A stretch of DNA of 64,000 bases, from the NCBI GenBank assembly GCA_959023295.1, contig CAUFBM010000005.1, forward strand, positions 1 through 64,000, in the 5' to 3' direction. Origin of the DNA: an uncultured Collinsella sp. (GTDB lineage Bacteria > Actinomycetota > Coriobacteriia > Coriobacteriales > Coriobacteriaceae). A model generated the notes under the pieces. It was not told the DNA's origin. It worked only from the letters and a program-made list of their open reading frames with translations, and did not search any database. Made by a program: the position numbers and the translations under genes. Below, one piece after another: positions 52,179-60,264 of the stretch (position 1 is the first letter of the stretch; every line of letters starts with the position of its first letter).

Positions 52179-53156
52179 CTACTTTGCGTCGTAGGCCTCG
52201 GTGTCCCACCAGTCGAGCTGGGCGATGTTGTCGCGGATGTGCTGGCAGCTCTTGTGGAAGCCCTCGAGCTCGTGCTCGGAAAGGTCGAGCGTGTAGACCT
52301 CCTCGACGCCCTCGGCGCCGATCACACACGGCAGGGAAGTAAAGATGCCCTCCTCGCCATACTGGCCGGTCATGAGCGTGGAGGCGGAAAGCACGGCGTG
52401 CTCGTTGTGAAGCACGGCGGCGCAGACGCGCGCGGCGGAGTTGGCGACGGCGTACTCGGTGCACTGCTTGCCCTGGTAGGTCACATAGCCGCCCTTGCGT
52501 GCAAGCTCCTCGACCTCCATGTGGTCGAAGGCGTACTTGTCGGGGTTCTCGGCCTGAAGTTCATTAAGGCTCTTGCCGGCGATGGCCGCGGCCTTAAAGG
52601 CTGCAAGCTGGCTAAAGCCGTGCTCGCCGATCATATAGGCGTCGATGGACTTGGGGCTCACGCCGACCTTCTTGGAGATCTCGGTGCGCAGGCGGGCGGA
52701 GTCCAGGCCGCAGCCCGAGCCGATGATCTTCTTGGGATCGTAGCCGGTCAGGTGCCACAACTCGGTGCACACGACGTCGCAGGGGTTGGAGATGCTCACG
52801 AAGATGCCGTCAAAGCCGGCGTCGACGATGCGCTTGGCAAAGGTGCGGGCGGCATCGGTGGTAAAGAACAGCTCGCCGTCGCGGTTGCCGGCGGCCAGCG
52901 CGACCTTGCCGGCGGCGTTGACGATGACGTCGCAGCAGGCCAGCTCCTCGTAGTGGTCGTAGCAATTGACGATCTTGGTGTTGTACGGGACAAACGAAAG
53001 GGAGTCACGCAGGTCCTGGACCTCGGACGTCACTTTGGCCTCGTTGATATCGCACAGGTACAGCTCATCGGCAATGCCCTGCATGAGCAGGCTGTTGGCG
53101 ACATGTGCTCCTACGTGGCCCTGGCCGACCACACCGATCTTACGCGTCTGGTACAT
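52179..53156 (-). CDS. L-lactate/L-2-hydroxyisocaproate dehydrogenase family protein
   Basis: This 325-residue NAD-dependent L-2-hydroxyacid dehydrogenase has a Rossmann start (KIGVVGQGHVGAHVA), catalytic-region GLDSARLR and the active-site histidine in MIGEHGFSQ. The substrate loop (AGKVALAAGNRDGELFF) differs from typical L-lactate dehydrogenase loops and is closer to L-HicDH, so branched or larger 2-oxo acids are possible substrates. GAAAGGATAC precedes the ATG; an upstream start is less likely. It would recycle NADH in fermentation. Confidence 0.82.
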   Translation of the reverse strand: MYQTRKIGVVGQGHVGAHVANSLLMQGIADELYLCDINEAKVTSEVQDLRDSLSFVPYNTKIVNCYDHYEELACCDVIVNAAGKVALAAGNRDGELFFTTDAARTFAKRIVDAGFDGIFVSISNPCDVVCTELWHLTGYDPKKIIGSGCGLDSARLRTEISKKVGVSPKSIDAYMIGEHGFSQLAAFKAAAIAGKSLNELQAENPDKYAFDHMEVEELARKGGYVTYQGKQCTEYAVANSAARVCAAVLHNEHAVLSASTLMTGQYGEEGIFTSLPCVIGAEGVEEVYTLDLSEHELEGFHKSCQHIRDNIAQLDWWDTEAYDAK

Positions 53157-53367
53157 ATATGTATCCTTTCGGCCGAGTTTTTCGCGTCGAACCATTGTAG
53201 CTTCCTGCTGTCACTTTGCTAGGCTAAAGCGCCACAGTTTTTTGGGACATGCCTCAATCTCTACTTTTGGAGTGATTTGGTCCGCTGACGGCATCGCTGG
53301 GCGATGCACTCGCGCGGATGGGGCCGGTCGTTGTACCATAACTGCAACTGACTCGTAAGGAGCATCC

Positions 53368-54294
53368 ATGCCCATTCGCATCCCTGACGCCCTCCCTGCC
53401 GCCGCGCAGCTCGAGAGCGAGAACATCTTTGTCATGACCGAGTACCGCGCGCTGCACCAGGACATCCGTCCGCTGCGCGTGCTCATCCTCAACCTCATGC
53501 CCACCAAAATCGCCACCGAGACGCAGATCATGCGCAAGCTCTCCAACACGCCGCTACAGGTGGAAGTGGACCTGCTGCGCACCAAGACGCACGAGGCCAC
53601 GCACGTGAGCGCCGGCCACCTGGAGACGTTCTACCGCACGTTCGACGACATCCGTGACATCCACTACGACGGCTTGATCATCACGGGCGCGCCGGTGGAG
53701 CAGATGCCGTTCGAGGAGGTCGACTACTGGCCCGAGCTCTGCCAGATCATGGATTGGTCCTCCACGCACGTGCACTCTACGCTGCACATTTGTTGGGGCG
53801 CACAGGCGGGGCTCTACCATCATTACGGTATCCAGAAGTACGACCTGCCGGCAAAGGCGAGCGGCGTGTTCGAGCATTATCTGGTGAAGCCGCAAAGCCC
53901 GCTGGTCCGCGGCTTTGACGACCGTTTCTATGCCGTGCATTCGCGCAACACCGATGTGCGCCGCGAGGACGTGGAGGCCGAGCCGCAGCTTGAGGTCGTG
54001 GCCGTGTCCGACGAGGTGGGCCTGTACATCGTCAAGTCGACCGACAGCCGCCGCTTCTTTGTCTTTGGCCATCCCGAGTACGATACCGACACGCTGCGTT
54101 TGGAGTACGAGCGCGACGTGAAGCGCGGGCTTAACCCTCAGGTGCCGGCGCATTACTTCCCGAACGACGACCCCACCGCCGAGCCGCGCAACGTCTGGCG
54201 CAGTCAGGCTCAGCTGTTCTACACCAACTGGCTCAACTACTACGTCTACCAGACCACGCCCTACGACCTGGCTCGCGCCGGCGAGGAGCACTAG
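53368..54294 (+). CDS. metA: Homoserine O-acetyltransferase (MetA type)
   Basis: This 308-residue MetA-family enzyme acylates homoserine in methionine synthesis. The catalytic Cys142 is in HICWGAQAG. Residue 111, in TGAPVEQ, is Glu. From family studies, Glu at 111 marks acetyl-CoA use whereas Gly marks succinyl-CoA use. AAGGAGCATCC precedes the ATG. It is divergent from the dehydrogenase and followed by a repeat array. Confidence 0.92.
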   Translation: MPIRIPDALPAAAQLESENIFVMTEYRALHQDIRPLRVLILNLMPTKIATETQIMRKLSNTPLQVEVDLLRTKTHEATHVSAGHLETFYRTFDDIRDIHYDGLIITGAPVEQMPFEEVDYWPELCQIMDWSSTHVHSTLHICWGAQAGLYHHYGIQKYDLPAKASGVFEHYLVKPQSPLVRGFDDRFYAVHSRNTDVRREDVEAEPQLEVVAVSDEVGLYIVKSTDSRRFFVFGHPEYDTDTLRLEYERDVKRGLNPQVPAHYFPNDDPTAEPRNVWRSQAQLFYTNWLNYYVYQTTPYDLARAGEEH

Positions 54295-54337
54295 ACCGCG
54301 GCCGTGGCCGTGACTGCCGCCGTAGCCGCCGCGTGAC

Positions 54338-54453
54338 GAGCGTGGATAATTGGACACACGAGCGTGGATAATCGGACGTTTGCAACGTGAGCGTGGATAA
54401 TCTCCCGTTTTTGGCTCACAAGGGGTCTCAAAGCGGGAGATTTTCCACGCTCA
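54338..54453 (+). repeat. GAGCGTGGATAATC repeat array, copy 1
   Basis: Three GAGCGTGGATAAT units start at 54338, 54360 and 54389. The last forms a hairpin (TGAGCGTGGATAATCTCCCG with CGGGAGATTTTCCACGCTCA) followed by TTTTTT, which may end the metA transcript. The rest of the gap to 54749 has a GGAGACAGGGACC fragment near 54586 and three AGCATTTGGTC-like repeats at 54660-54694. Confidence 0.8.
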
Positions 54454-54749
54454 TTTTTTCTGCAGCTGCCGTACCGTCGGCATCATCACACGTTGAGTAC
54501 ATGCGGACTACATCGCAAACTAGGTAGTTTCGAGCCACAGCATATTTTCTTTCAATGAAGTCGGTGGCTTTTGAGGCTCAAAATGTGGAGACAGGGACCT
54601 CTCGACAACCGTTCTACCTGCAGATATAAGCCATTGGCCTAAAACATCCAAAACCGTCAGGCATTTGGTCAGCATCTGGACAGCATTTGGTCAGACTTCG
54701 CATGAAACCGTCTGGTACGTTTGCGCCGTTCCAAGAGTTTGGGGGCGAC

Positions 54750-55712
54750 ATGGCAAACATAACGGCGAATCAAAGACTCACAAGTCACATTGAAGCATGC
54801 GAGCAGCAGACGAGCTGCGTGTACGCGCGCACGACGGCGGAGGCAAAGCAGATTGAACGGCGGGTGGCGGCGGGAAGTCTCAAGGTGGTCATGCCGGGAC
54901 TGTATGCGCGTCCGGAATACTGGTCCGAGCTCAAGTTTCGGCAGCGTTATCTGCATCGGGTGCGGGCGCTTGCGCAAAAGCACCCCGACTGGACGTTTTG
55001 CTCCTATACGGCGGCCGTTGTCTATGGCCTTTCGGTTTCGCATGCCAATTTGACGCACATCCATATCGCCGCGATGCCGGCGCAATCGACGACGCCAGGC
55101 TCTCAAGTCGTTCGCCATCGGTATGCTTATCGGACACGGGCCAGCGAGATGGATATTGCCGTGACCGATATCGATCAAACGATTGCGGATTGCCTGGTCG
55201 ATGCATCGTTTGTCGAAGGGCTGATCATTGCGGACTCGGCGCTCCATGAGCAGCTTTTGTCGAAGGAGCATCTTGTTGAGACGGTCGACAGGCTTGGCTT
55301 GAATCGTCGCGGTGTTGTGACGGCGCGCAGGGTCGCGCGGTGTGCCGACGGCTTGTCGGAAAACGGCGGCGAGTCCAAGGCGCGTGCGCTGATGATCGAG
55401 CGCGGCTGGCAGACGCCGGAGCTGCAAATTGAGCTGTTCGACCCGGTTGAGCCGGGACGGCCGTATCGCGTCGACTACTTGTGGCGCGTGGAAGATCGGC
55501 TGATCATCGGGGAATTTGACGGATTCGTTAAAAGCGAGAAGGCAGCGGAGGAGGGCAAGCTCGCAAAGGCGCAGTTTGATGAGCGCCAGCGCGAGTCGAG
55601 GCTTTCGCTGCTTGATAACTGCAGAATCGTGCGCTTGTGCTGGGATGATCTGAGGGATCCGGCAAAGCTCGATCGCAAGCTCAAAGTTGCCGGCGTGCCG
55701 CGTGCATGTTGA
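54750..55712 (+). CDS. AbiEi-like / DUF559-like endonuclease-domain protein
   Basis: This 320-residue protein has an N-terminal winged-helix-like part (ARTTAEAKQIERRVAAGSLK, GLYARPEYW) like AbiEi-type proteins. The C-terminal part is Vsr/DUF559-like (RVDYLWRVEDRLIIGEFDG), where Asp, Glu and a following Lys could form a PD-(D/E)XK site. Such proteins are common in Coriobacteriia and their function is unclear. The start is placed at MANITANQ for domain fit; the ribosome binding site is weak. The gene is bracketed by two GAGCGTGGATAATC arrays in the same orientation. Confidence 0.6.
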   Translation: MANITANQRLTSHIEACEQQTSCVYARTTAEAKQIERRVAAGSLKVVMPGLYARPEYWSELKFRQRYLHRVRALAQKHPDWTFCSYTAAVVYGLSVSHANLTHIHIAAMPAQSTTPGSQVVRHRYAYRTRASEMDIAVTDIDQTIADCLVDASFVEGLIIADSALHEQLLSKEHLVETVDRLGLNRRGVVTARRVARCADGLSENGGESKARALMIERGWQTPELQIELFDPVEPGRPYRVDYLWRVEDRLIIGEFDGFVKSEKAAEEGKLAKAQFDERQRESRLSLLDNCRIVRLCWDDLRDPAKLDRKLKVAGVPRAC

Positions 55713-55738
55713 GGCGGTTGCGGGGCGTTAAGCTGCAC

Positions 55739-55905
55739 GAGCGCGGATAATCGGACACACGAGCGCGGAAATCTGGACGCGCGTTGATTGAGCGTGGATT
55801 TTCAGACATACGAGCGTGGATTATCGGACGTTTGAATAATGAGCGTGGATAATCTCCCGTTTTTTGCCCCCGAACAGTCCCAAAGTGGGAGTTTTTCCAC
55901 GCTTA
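55739..55905 (+). repeat. GAGCGTGGATAATC repeat array, copy 2
   Basis: Five units start at 55739, 55761, 55790, 55812 and 55841, with GCGCGG variants in the first two. The last forms a hairpin with TCCACGCTTA at the end, as in copy 1. It lies between the AbiEi-like gene and the converging cyclo-ligase gene. Confidence 0.8.
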
Positions 55906-55930
55906 TCTTGCGGGTGCGATACAACGACAT

Positions 55931-56527
55931 TTAGGCGCTGACGATGTTGGGCAGCGGCGGGTCGTGGACGTCGGTGGGGACGTGGTCGATGCGCTGTTCG
56001 TCAAAGGCGATGCCGACGATTTGACATGCGGGCGAGAGCATGGACAGGTAACGGTCGTAGCAGCCGCCGCCGTAGCCCAGGCGCGCGCCGGTTTGGTCGA
56101 AGGCCACGAGCGGCACAACAATCATGTCGAGTGCTTCGGCAGGCACGATGGGGAAGCGGTTGCTGCCGATGTCCGCGGCAGCGAAGGCTCGCGTGGGATG
56201 AGTGATAAACGGAGCCGCGGACGCATCGTCGGCGGCAACTGCCCGCATGCACATACGCTGGCCACAAGCTGCGGCTTCGGCTGCCGAGAGCATGCACGGA
56301 TAGGCTGCGCGCCAGCCGCGCGCGGCGGCCGCAGCGGCAAACGCGGCAGGGTCTGCCTCGGAACCCATCGCGGCATAGACGGCAACGGTGCGCGGCGTCG
56401 CGGCATCCAAGCGGCCCAGCAGCTCAACCAGCCGTGCACAGATATCAGCAGACTTCGCTGCCCGCAAGTCCAAATCAAGAGCATCGCGCCGAGCAATCAC
56501 CGCCCGCCGCAACTCAGCCTTATCCAT
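55931..56527 (-). CDS. 5-formyltetrahydrofolate cyclo-ligase
   Basis: This 198-residue enzyme converts 5-formyl-THF to 5,10-methenyl-THF with ATP. The N-terminal KAELRRAVIARRDAL and the C-terminal DMIVVPLVAFDQTGARLGYGGGCYDRYL are typical. AGAGGGGG precedes the chosen ATG. A GGGACAGG element lies directly upstream of the gene and may overlap its promoter. Confidence 0.9.
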   Translation of the reverse strand: MDKAELRRAVIARRDALDLDLRAAKSADICARLVELLGRLDAATPRTVAVYAAMGSEADPAAFAAAAAARGWRAAYPCMLSAAEAAACGQRMCMRAVAADDASAAPFITHPTRAFAAADIGSNRFPIVPAEALDMIVVPLVAFDQTGARLGYGGGCYDRYLSMLSPACQIVGIAFDEQRIDHVPTDVHDPPLPNIVSA

Positions 56528-56542
56528 TCCAGCCCCCTCTCC

Positions 56543-56638
56543 CAAACCTACCAAAAAGGGACAGGTTTATTTTGGCAGGTTTTATCTGGGCAAATGTCGA
56601 AACCACCACAAAGGTGCCTGTCCCCTTTGTGGTGGTTT
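56543..56638 (+). repeat. GGGACAGG-type element, copy 3, with adjoining palindrome
   Basis: It contains CCTACCAAAAAGGGACAGG, TTTATTTTGGCAGG and TTTTATCTGGGCAAATG, as at 45755. It is followed by AAACCACCACAAAG/CTTTGTGGTGGTTT arms around a CCTGTCCC core, which could also serve as a terminator between the two minus-strand genes. Confidence 0.8.
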
Positions 56639-56650
56639 TGCTTGCTGTGG

Positions 56651-59600
56651 CTAGCCCAGCAGGTCGACTACGTTGAAGTTGGCGTTGCTCTTGGCGATGA
56701 CGTCGCGGCCGCCAAAGACGCAGGTGGGCGACTCGGCTGCGATGCGCGTCACGTCGGCGCCGAGCGAGCGCAGCTCACCGGGCGTGGCGGCGAGCATCTG
56801 GGCGCGACGCTCCTCGCGCGCATGCGGATCGAGCCCGGCCAGGTAGGTCGTGTTGCGGCGCTTGGTGAGCGCGTACGGCTTCACCGGCGCGTCCATGCCG
56901 CTCACGCAGCTCACGATAAAGCCCTCAAAGGCGGCTTCGTCGGGCTCAAAGCTGCCAAGCCATGCACCCGCGCGCTCCACGCGCTCAATCGAGGGATCGA
57001 TCGCCGGGTCGCGGTAGGTGTAGAACGCCGTTTGACGCTCGCCAGCCGCGCGGAATCCGCAACCGTATGCGCCGCCCTTCACACGGATCTCGTTCCACAG
57101 GTAGTCGTAGGAGAGCGCGTTGGCGGCAACCGCCCAGGCGCCCGTCACGTCGAGCCCCAAGCGACGCGGGTCGCACGCGCTTGCCGCAAAGCAAATGTCG
57201 CTGGGGATGACGAAAGCCTCGTGACGGTCGCGCGGCGTCGGCATCACGAGCGCGTTGCGGCCGGCATCGGCGCCGTCGCCTGCGCCAAGCCCCAGGTCGC
57301 CCGCGGCATCCCAGTACGCGTCAAAGTCCTCATCGCTGCCGGTAAAGCTCGCCATGCAGCCGTCGGCCACAAAGATGCGGTCTGCCAGCTCGGCAAGCTT
57401 GGCACGCAGGCCGTCCAGGCGCTCGTCAAAGTGCTCGAGCAAATCGCGCAGGAACAGGTAGAAGTCCACGCCCGAGAGCTGTTCGCGCACCACGGCCGAA
57501 GGCGAGGTGTAGCTCATCGCGCGGCCGAGTGCCGCCGAGTGTCCGTTGTTGATAAAGCCTTGCTCAAGCCCAATGCGAATCTGCGTGAGCACGTCGCGCA
57601 CGCGGTCGGCGTCAGCATCGAGCAACAGCGTGCTCGACCACACCTCGCGCGGCAGGCTCGCCAGCGCATCGATCTTCTCGGACAGGGCGCCGGCGCTCAC
57701 CAGCAGATAAGGGCGCACGCCGTCCACGTCGGGCTGTGTCATGACCTCGGTCGTAAAGCTCAAAAAGCCCAGCTTGCCGGCGAGCAGATTGTCGAGTTCC
57801 TCGGCCGAGTGCTCGCTCGTGGGCAGCTGTTTGAGCAGGCGGCAGAGCAGCGTCACATAGGGCAGGTCCTCAAATGCGACGCAGCTCAGGTCGAAATACT
57901 GCATGGCGTAGGCCAAACGGTTGGTGGGGATGCCGTGGCGCAGGCAGGGGATGGGCGCGGTCGTGTCTACGACCAGCGGCGGCTCGGGGCGCGCCTCGCC
58001 AATGTCGGACACGCACAGGCGCGGCAGCGTGGCCTTGGCCTCGGGCGTGTCCTCGGCCTCCTGCGCGGCACGCAGCGCGGCCGTGCGCTCGACCACGTCG
58101 GCCAGCTCGGCATCGGTCATGGCATCGCGCTTGGCTGCCAGCTCGGCGGCCTCGGCACCCTCTGCGCCCTCGGCGGCGTCCACCGGCACCAGCTCGACCA
58201 GTGCCATGTGGTCGTTTTCCAGCACCAGCTCGCGCAGCAGGTCCTCAAAGTAGCTGCCGTCCAGGTCGTCGCGCAGCTCCTCGTACACCGGGCCGTACTT
58301 GAGCGCCAGCGTCGCGGCGTCGTCATTGTAGAGCCAGGTGCTCAGCGCGTCGCACGCAATGGCCACGCCGTCGGCGATACCGTAGTCGCGCTGGCGCAGG
58401 TCGTATTCGTTGCTGCTGATGATGGCTTCCAGGCGCTCGCGCGGAACGCCGTGCTCGCACAGGTCGCGGCAGGCGTCCTGGAACACGCGGCGCAGCTCGC
58501 GCGCCACGCCGGGCTGCGCGTTTTGCAGCATGATGAGCTCGTAGGGCTGCAGGCTCTCGGCCGCGGTGTAGCTCACCACGTTGCCGCCCAGGCCGGCGGC
58601 CAGAATGGCCTTCTTAACCGGCGCTTCGTTGGAGCCCAGTAGCGCTTCGAACAGGATGTCCGCCGCGATCGTGCGCTTGCGGTCGAGCGCTGATCCCAGC
58701 ACCAGGCCCAGGCCCACCAGGGCGTTCTCGGGCGTGGTGGCCATCTCGACGCGCTTATACTCGCAGGTCACGGGCGTCTGCACGTCCAGCGGATTGGGTG
58801 CCAGCGTGGACGGGTCCTCGCCGGCGGCAACGGCAGCGTCCATGCGGCGGCTCGCAGCGCTCGGCTGCGACAGATAACGCTCGTCCAAAAACGCCAGCGC
58901 GCGGTCCACATCTAGGTCGCCGTAGAGCGTTATATAAGAGTTGGAAGGATTGTAGTGGCGCGCGTGCGTATCCAGGAACTGCTCGTAGGTGAGCGCGGGA
59001 ATCGCGCGTGGGTCGCCGCCGCTCTCGTGCGCATAGGCGGTGTCGGGATAGAGCGCGGCGTTGACGGCGTCGTCCAGCACGCTCATGGGGTCGGACAGCG
59101 CGCCCTTCATCTCGTTGAACACCACGCCGTTATGGCGCAGCGTGCCCTCGCGCAGGCTGGCGGGGCTGTCGTCGCCCTCGTCTTCGGCGTCCTCCGGTAG
59201 GTCCAGCTCGTAGTGCCAGCCCTCCTGCTCAAAAATGGTGGGCTTGGTATAGATGGCCGGGTTGAACACCGCGTCCAGGTACACGTCCATCAGGTTGTAC
59301 AGGTCCTGCTCGTTGGTGGTGGCGACGGGGTAGATGGTTTTGTCGGGGTAGGTCATGGCGTTGAGGAACGTCTGCATGGAGCTCTTGATCAGGTCGACAA
59401 ACGGCTCCTTGACGGGGAACTTGGCCGATCCGCACAGCACCGAGTGCTCAAGAATATGGAACACGCCGGTGGAATCGGCCGGCGGCGTCTTAAAGCCAAT
59501 GGCAAAGGCCTTGTTTTCGTCGTCGCACGCCAGGTACAGCAGGCGCGCGCCCGAGGTGGTATGGCGCAGTACGTAAGCGTCCGAGTCGAGCTCGGGCACG

Positions 59601-59695
59601 GTCTCGCAGCGCTCGACGGTAAAGCCGTGGCAGGTAGTGCCGGGCACCAGCAGCGCGGCAGCAGCGGCGCGCGGGTCGGTTGAGGTAGTGGACAT
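56651..59695 (-). CDS. M16C (presequence protease-like) metallopeptidase
   Basis: This 1,014-residue zinc peptidase is related to PreP/Cym1 and bacterial insulinase-family enzymes. The inverted zinc motif HILEH (His80, Glu83, His84) lies near the N-terminus, within HILEHSVLCGSAKFPVKEPF. The long, two-half architecture fits M16C. It probably degrades peptides. No signal sequence is visible, so it is likely cytoplasmic. AAAGGAG lies seven bases before the chosen ATG. A longer frame extends upstream but has no comparable site. Confidence 0.9.
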   Translation of the reverse strand: MSTTSTDPRAAAAALLVPGTTCHGFTVERCETVPELDSDAYVLRHTTSGARLLYLACDDENKAFAIGFKTPPADSTGVFHILEHSVLCGSAKFPVKEPFVDLIKSSMQTFLNAMTYPDKTIYPVATTNEQDLYNLMDVYLDAVFNPAIYTKPTIFEQEGWHYELDLPEDAEDEGDDSPASLREGTLRHNGVVFNEMKGALSDPMSVLDDAVNAALYPDTAYAHESGGDPRAIPALTYEQFLDTHARHYNPSNSYITLYGDLDVDRALAFLDERYLSQPSAASRRMDAAVAAGEDPSTLAPNPLDVQTPVTCEYKRVEMATTPENALVGLGLVLGSALDRKRTIAADILFEALLGSNEAPVKKAILAAGLGGNVVSYTAAESLQPYELIMLQNAQPGVARELRRVFQDACRDLCEHGVPRERLEAIISSNEYDLRQRDYGIADGVAIACDALSTWLYNDDAATLALKYGPVYEELRDDLDGSYFEDLLRELVLENDHMALVELVPVDAAEGAEGAEAAELAAKRDAMTDAELADVVERTAALRAAQEAEDTPEAKATLPRLCVSDIGEARPEPPLVVDTTAPIPCLRHGIPTNRLAYAMQYFDLSCVAFEDLPYVTLLCRLLKQLPTSEHSAEELDNLLAGKLGFLSFTTEVMTQPDVDGVRPYLLVSAGALSEKIDALASLPREVWSSTLLLDADADRVRDVLTQIRIGLEQGFINNGHSAALGRAMSYTSPSAVVREQLSGVDFYLFLRDLLEHFDERLDGLRAKLAELADRIFVADGCMASFTGSDEDFDAYWDAAGDLGLGAGDGADAGRNALVMPTPRDRHEAFVIPSDICFAASACDPRRLGLDVTGAWAVAANALSYDYLWNEIRVKGGAYGCGFRAAGERQTAFYTYRDPAIDPSIERVERAGAWLGSFEPDEAAFEGFIVSCVSGMDAPVKPYALTKRRNTTYLAGLDPHAREERRAQMLAATPGELRSLGADVTRIAAESPTCVFGGRDVIAKSNANFNVVDLLG

Positions 59696-59832
59696 ATGCA
59701 GTCTCCTTTGACGCCCCAACGGGGGCGAATCGAGTCGAATCCACGAGAGTATACCCATATGGGGCCGCGGCTCTGCGGCGAACTGGAGACGATGCCAGCG
59801 GATTGGGTAAAGGCCCCGCGTGCCCGCCGCGC

Positions 59833-59953
59833 GAGCGTGGAAACTTGGACGCCTATCGAATGAGAGTGGATTTTCGGACGGAATCAGCCTCAAAACGCCC
59901 AAATACCGTCCAAATATCCACCCTCATTTCCCGACCGTCCAAAATCCACGCTC
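59833..59953. repeat. GAGCGTGGATTTTCGGACG element, palindromic copy 3
   Basis: Two direct units (59833 and 59862) face two inverted units (59918-59925 and 59946-59953), forming a palindrome. It is the third member of the array family and lies upstream of the peptidase gene. Confidence 0.7.
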
Positions 59954-59966
59954 ATCCGCCGCCCGC

Positions 59967-60202
59967 ACATCTCTCATCTCTCATTCGTCACGAATACGAG
60001 AGATAACAGAAAGACGAGAGATAAATATGAGAGATAACTGAGCAGCAAAGAGACAAGCAATCATGGTATTATCTCAATACCGATTGTTCTACCAGCAAAA
60101 ACATGTTTATATGAAACAGATGACAGACATCTTATCTTTCATCTCTCACTCATCTCTAATATGAGAGATAACAGAAAGATGAGAGATAATTACGAGAGAT
60201 AA
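59967..60202. promoter_or_regulatory. GAGAGATAA operator array upstream of the AlbA-type gene
   Basis: Six direct GAGAGATAA sites form two triplets: 59995, 60013, 60026 and 60160, 60178, 60191. In both triplets the spacings are 18 then 13 bases. Inverted ATCTCTC copies lie at 59969 and 60141-60157. The second triplet ends about 60 bases before the start codon. It is probably an autoregulatory binding region. Confidence 0.65.
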
Positions 60203-60264
60203 CTGAGAGACGAGGGAAATCTATCCGCGGCATTCTCCGCAGGACCGAGCGAAAGGACGTGCAG

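Noticed and set aside
54338..55905. GAGCGTGGATAATC arrays as CRISPR
   Set aside because: Units are about 14-19 bases, degenerate, with very short and unequal spacers. No cas genes are in the window.
55964..58642. An 892-codon plus-strand open frame opposite the cyclo-ligase and M16C genes
   Set aside because: It spans two well-supported minus-strand genes and their gap and has no recognisable domain. It is an antisense shadow.
59995..60202. GAGAGATAA repeats as a CRISPR array
   Set aside because: Units are 9-12 bases with 4-9 base spacers and inverted copies, and no cas gene is nearby. They fit operator sites instead.
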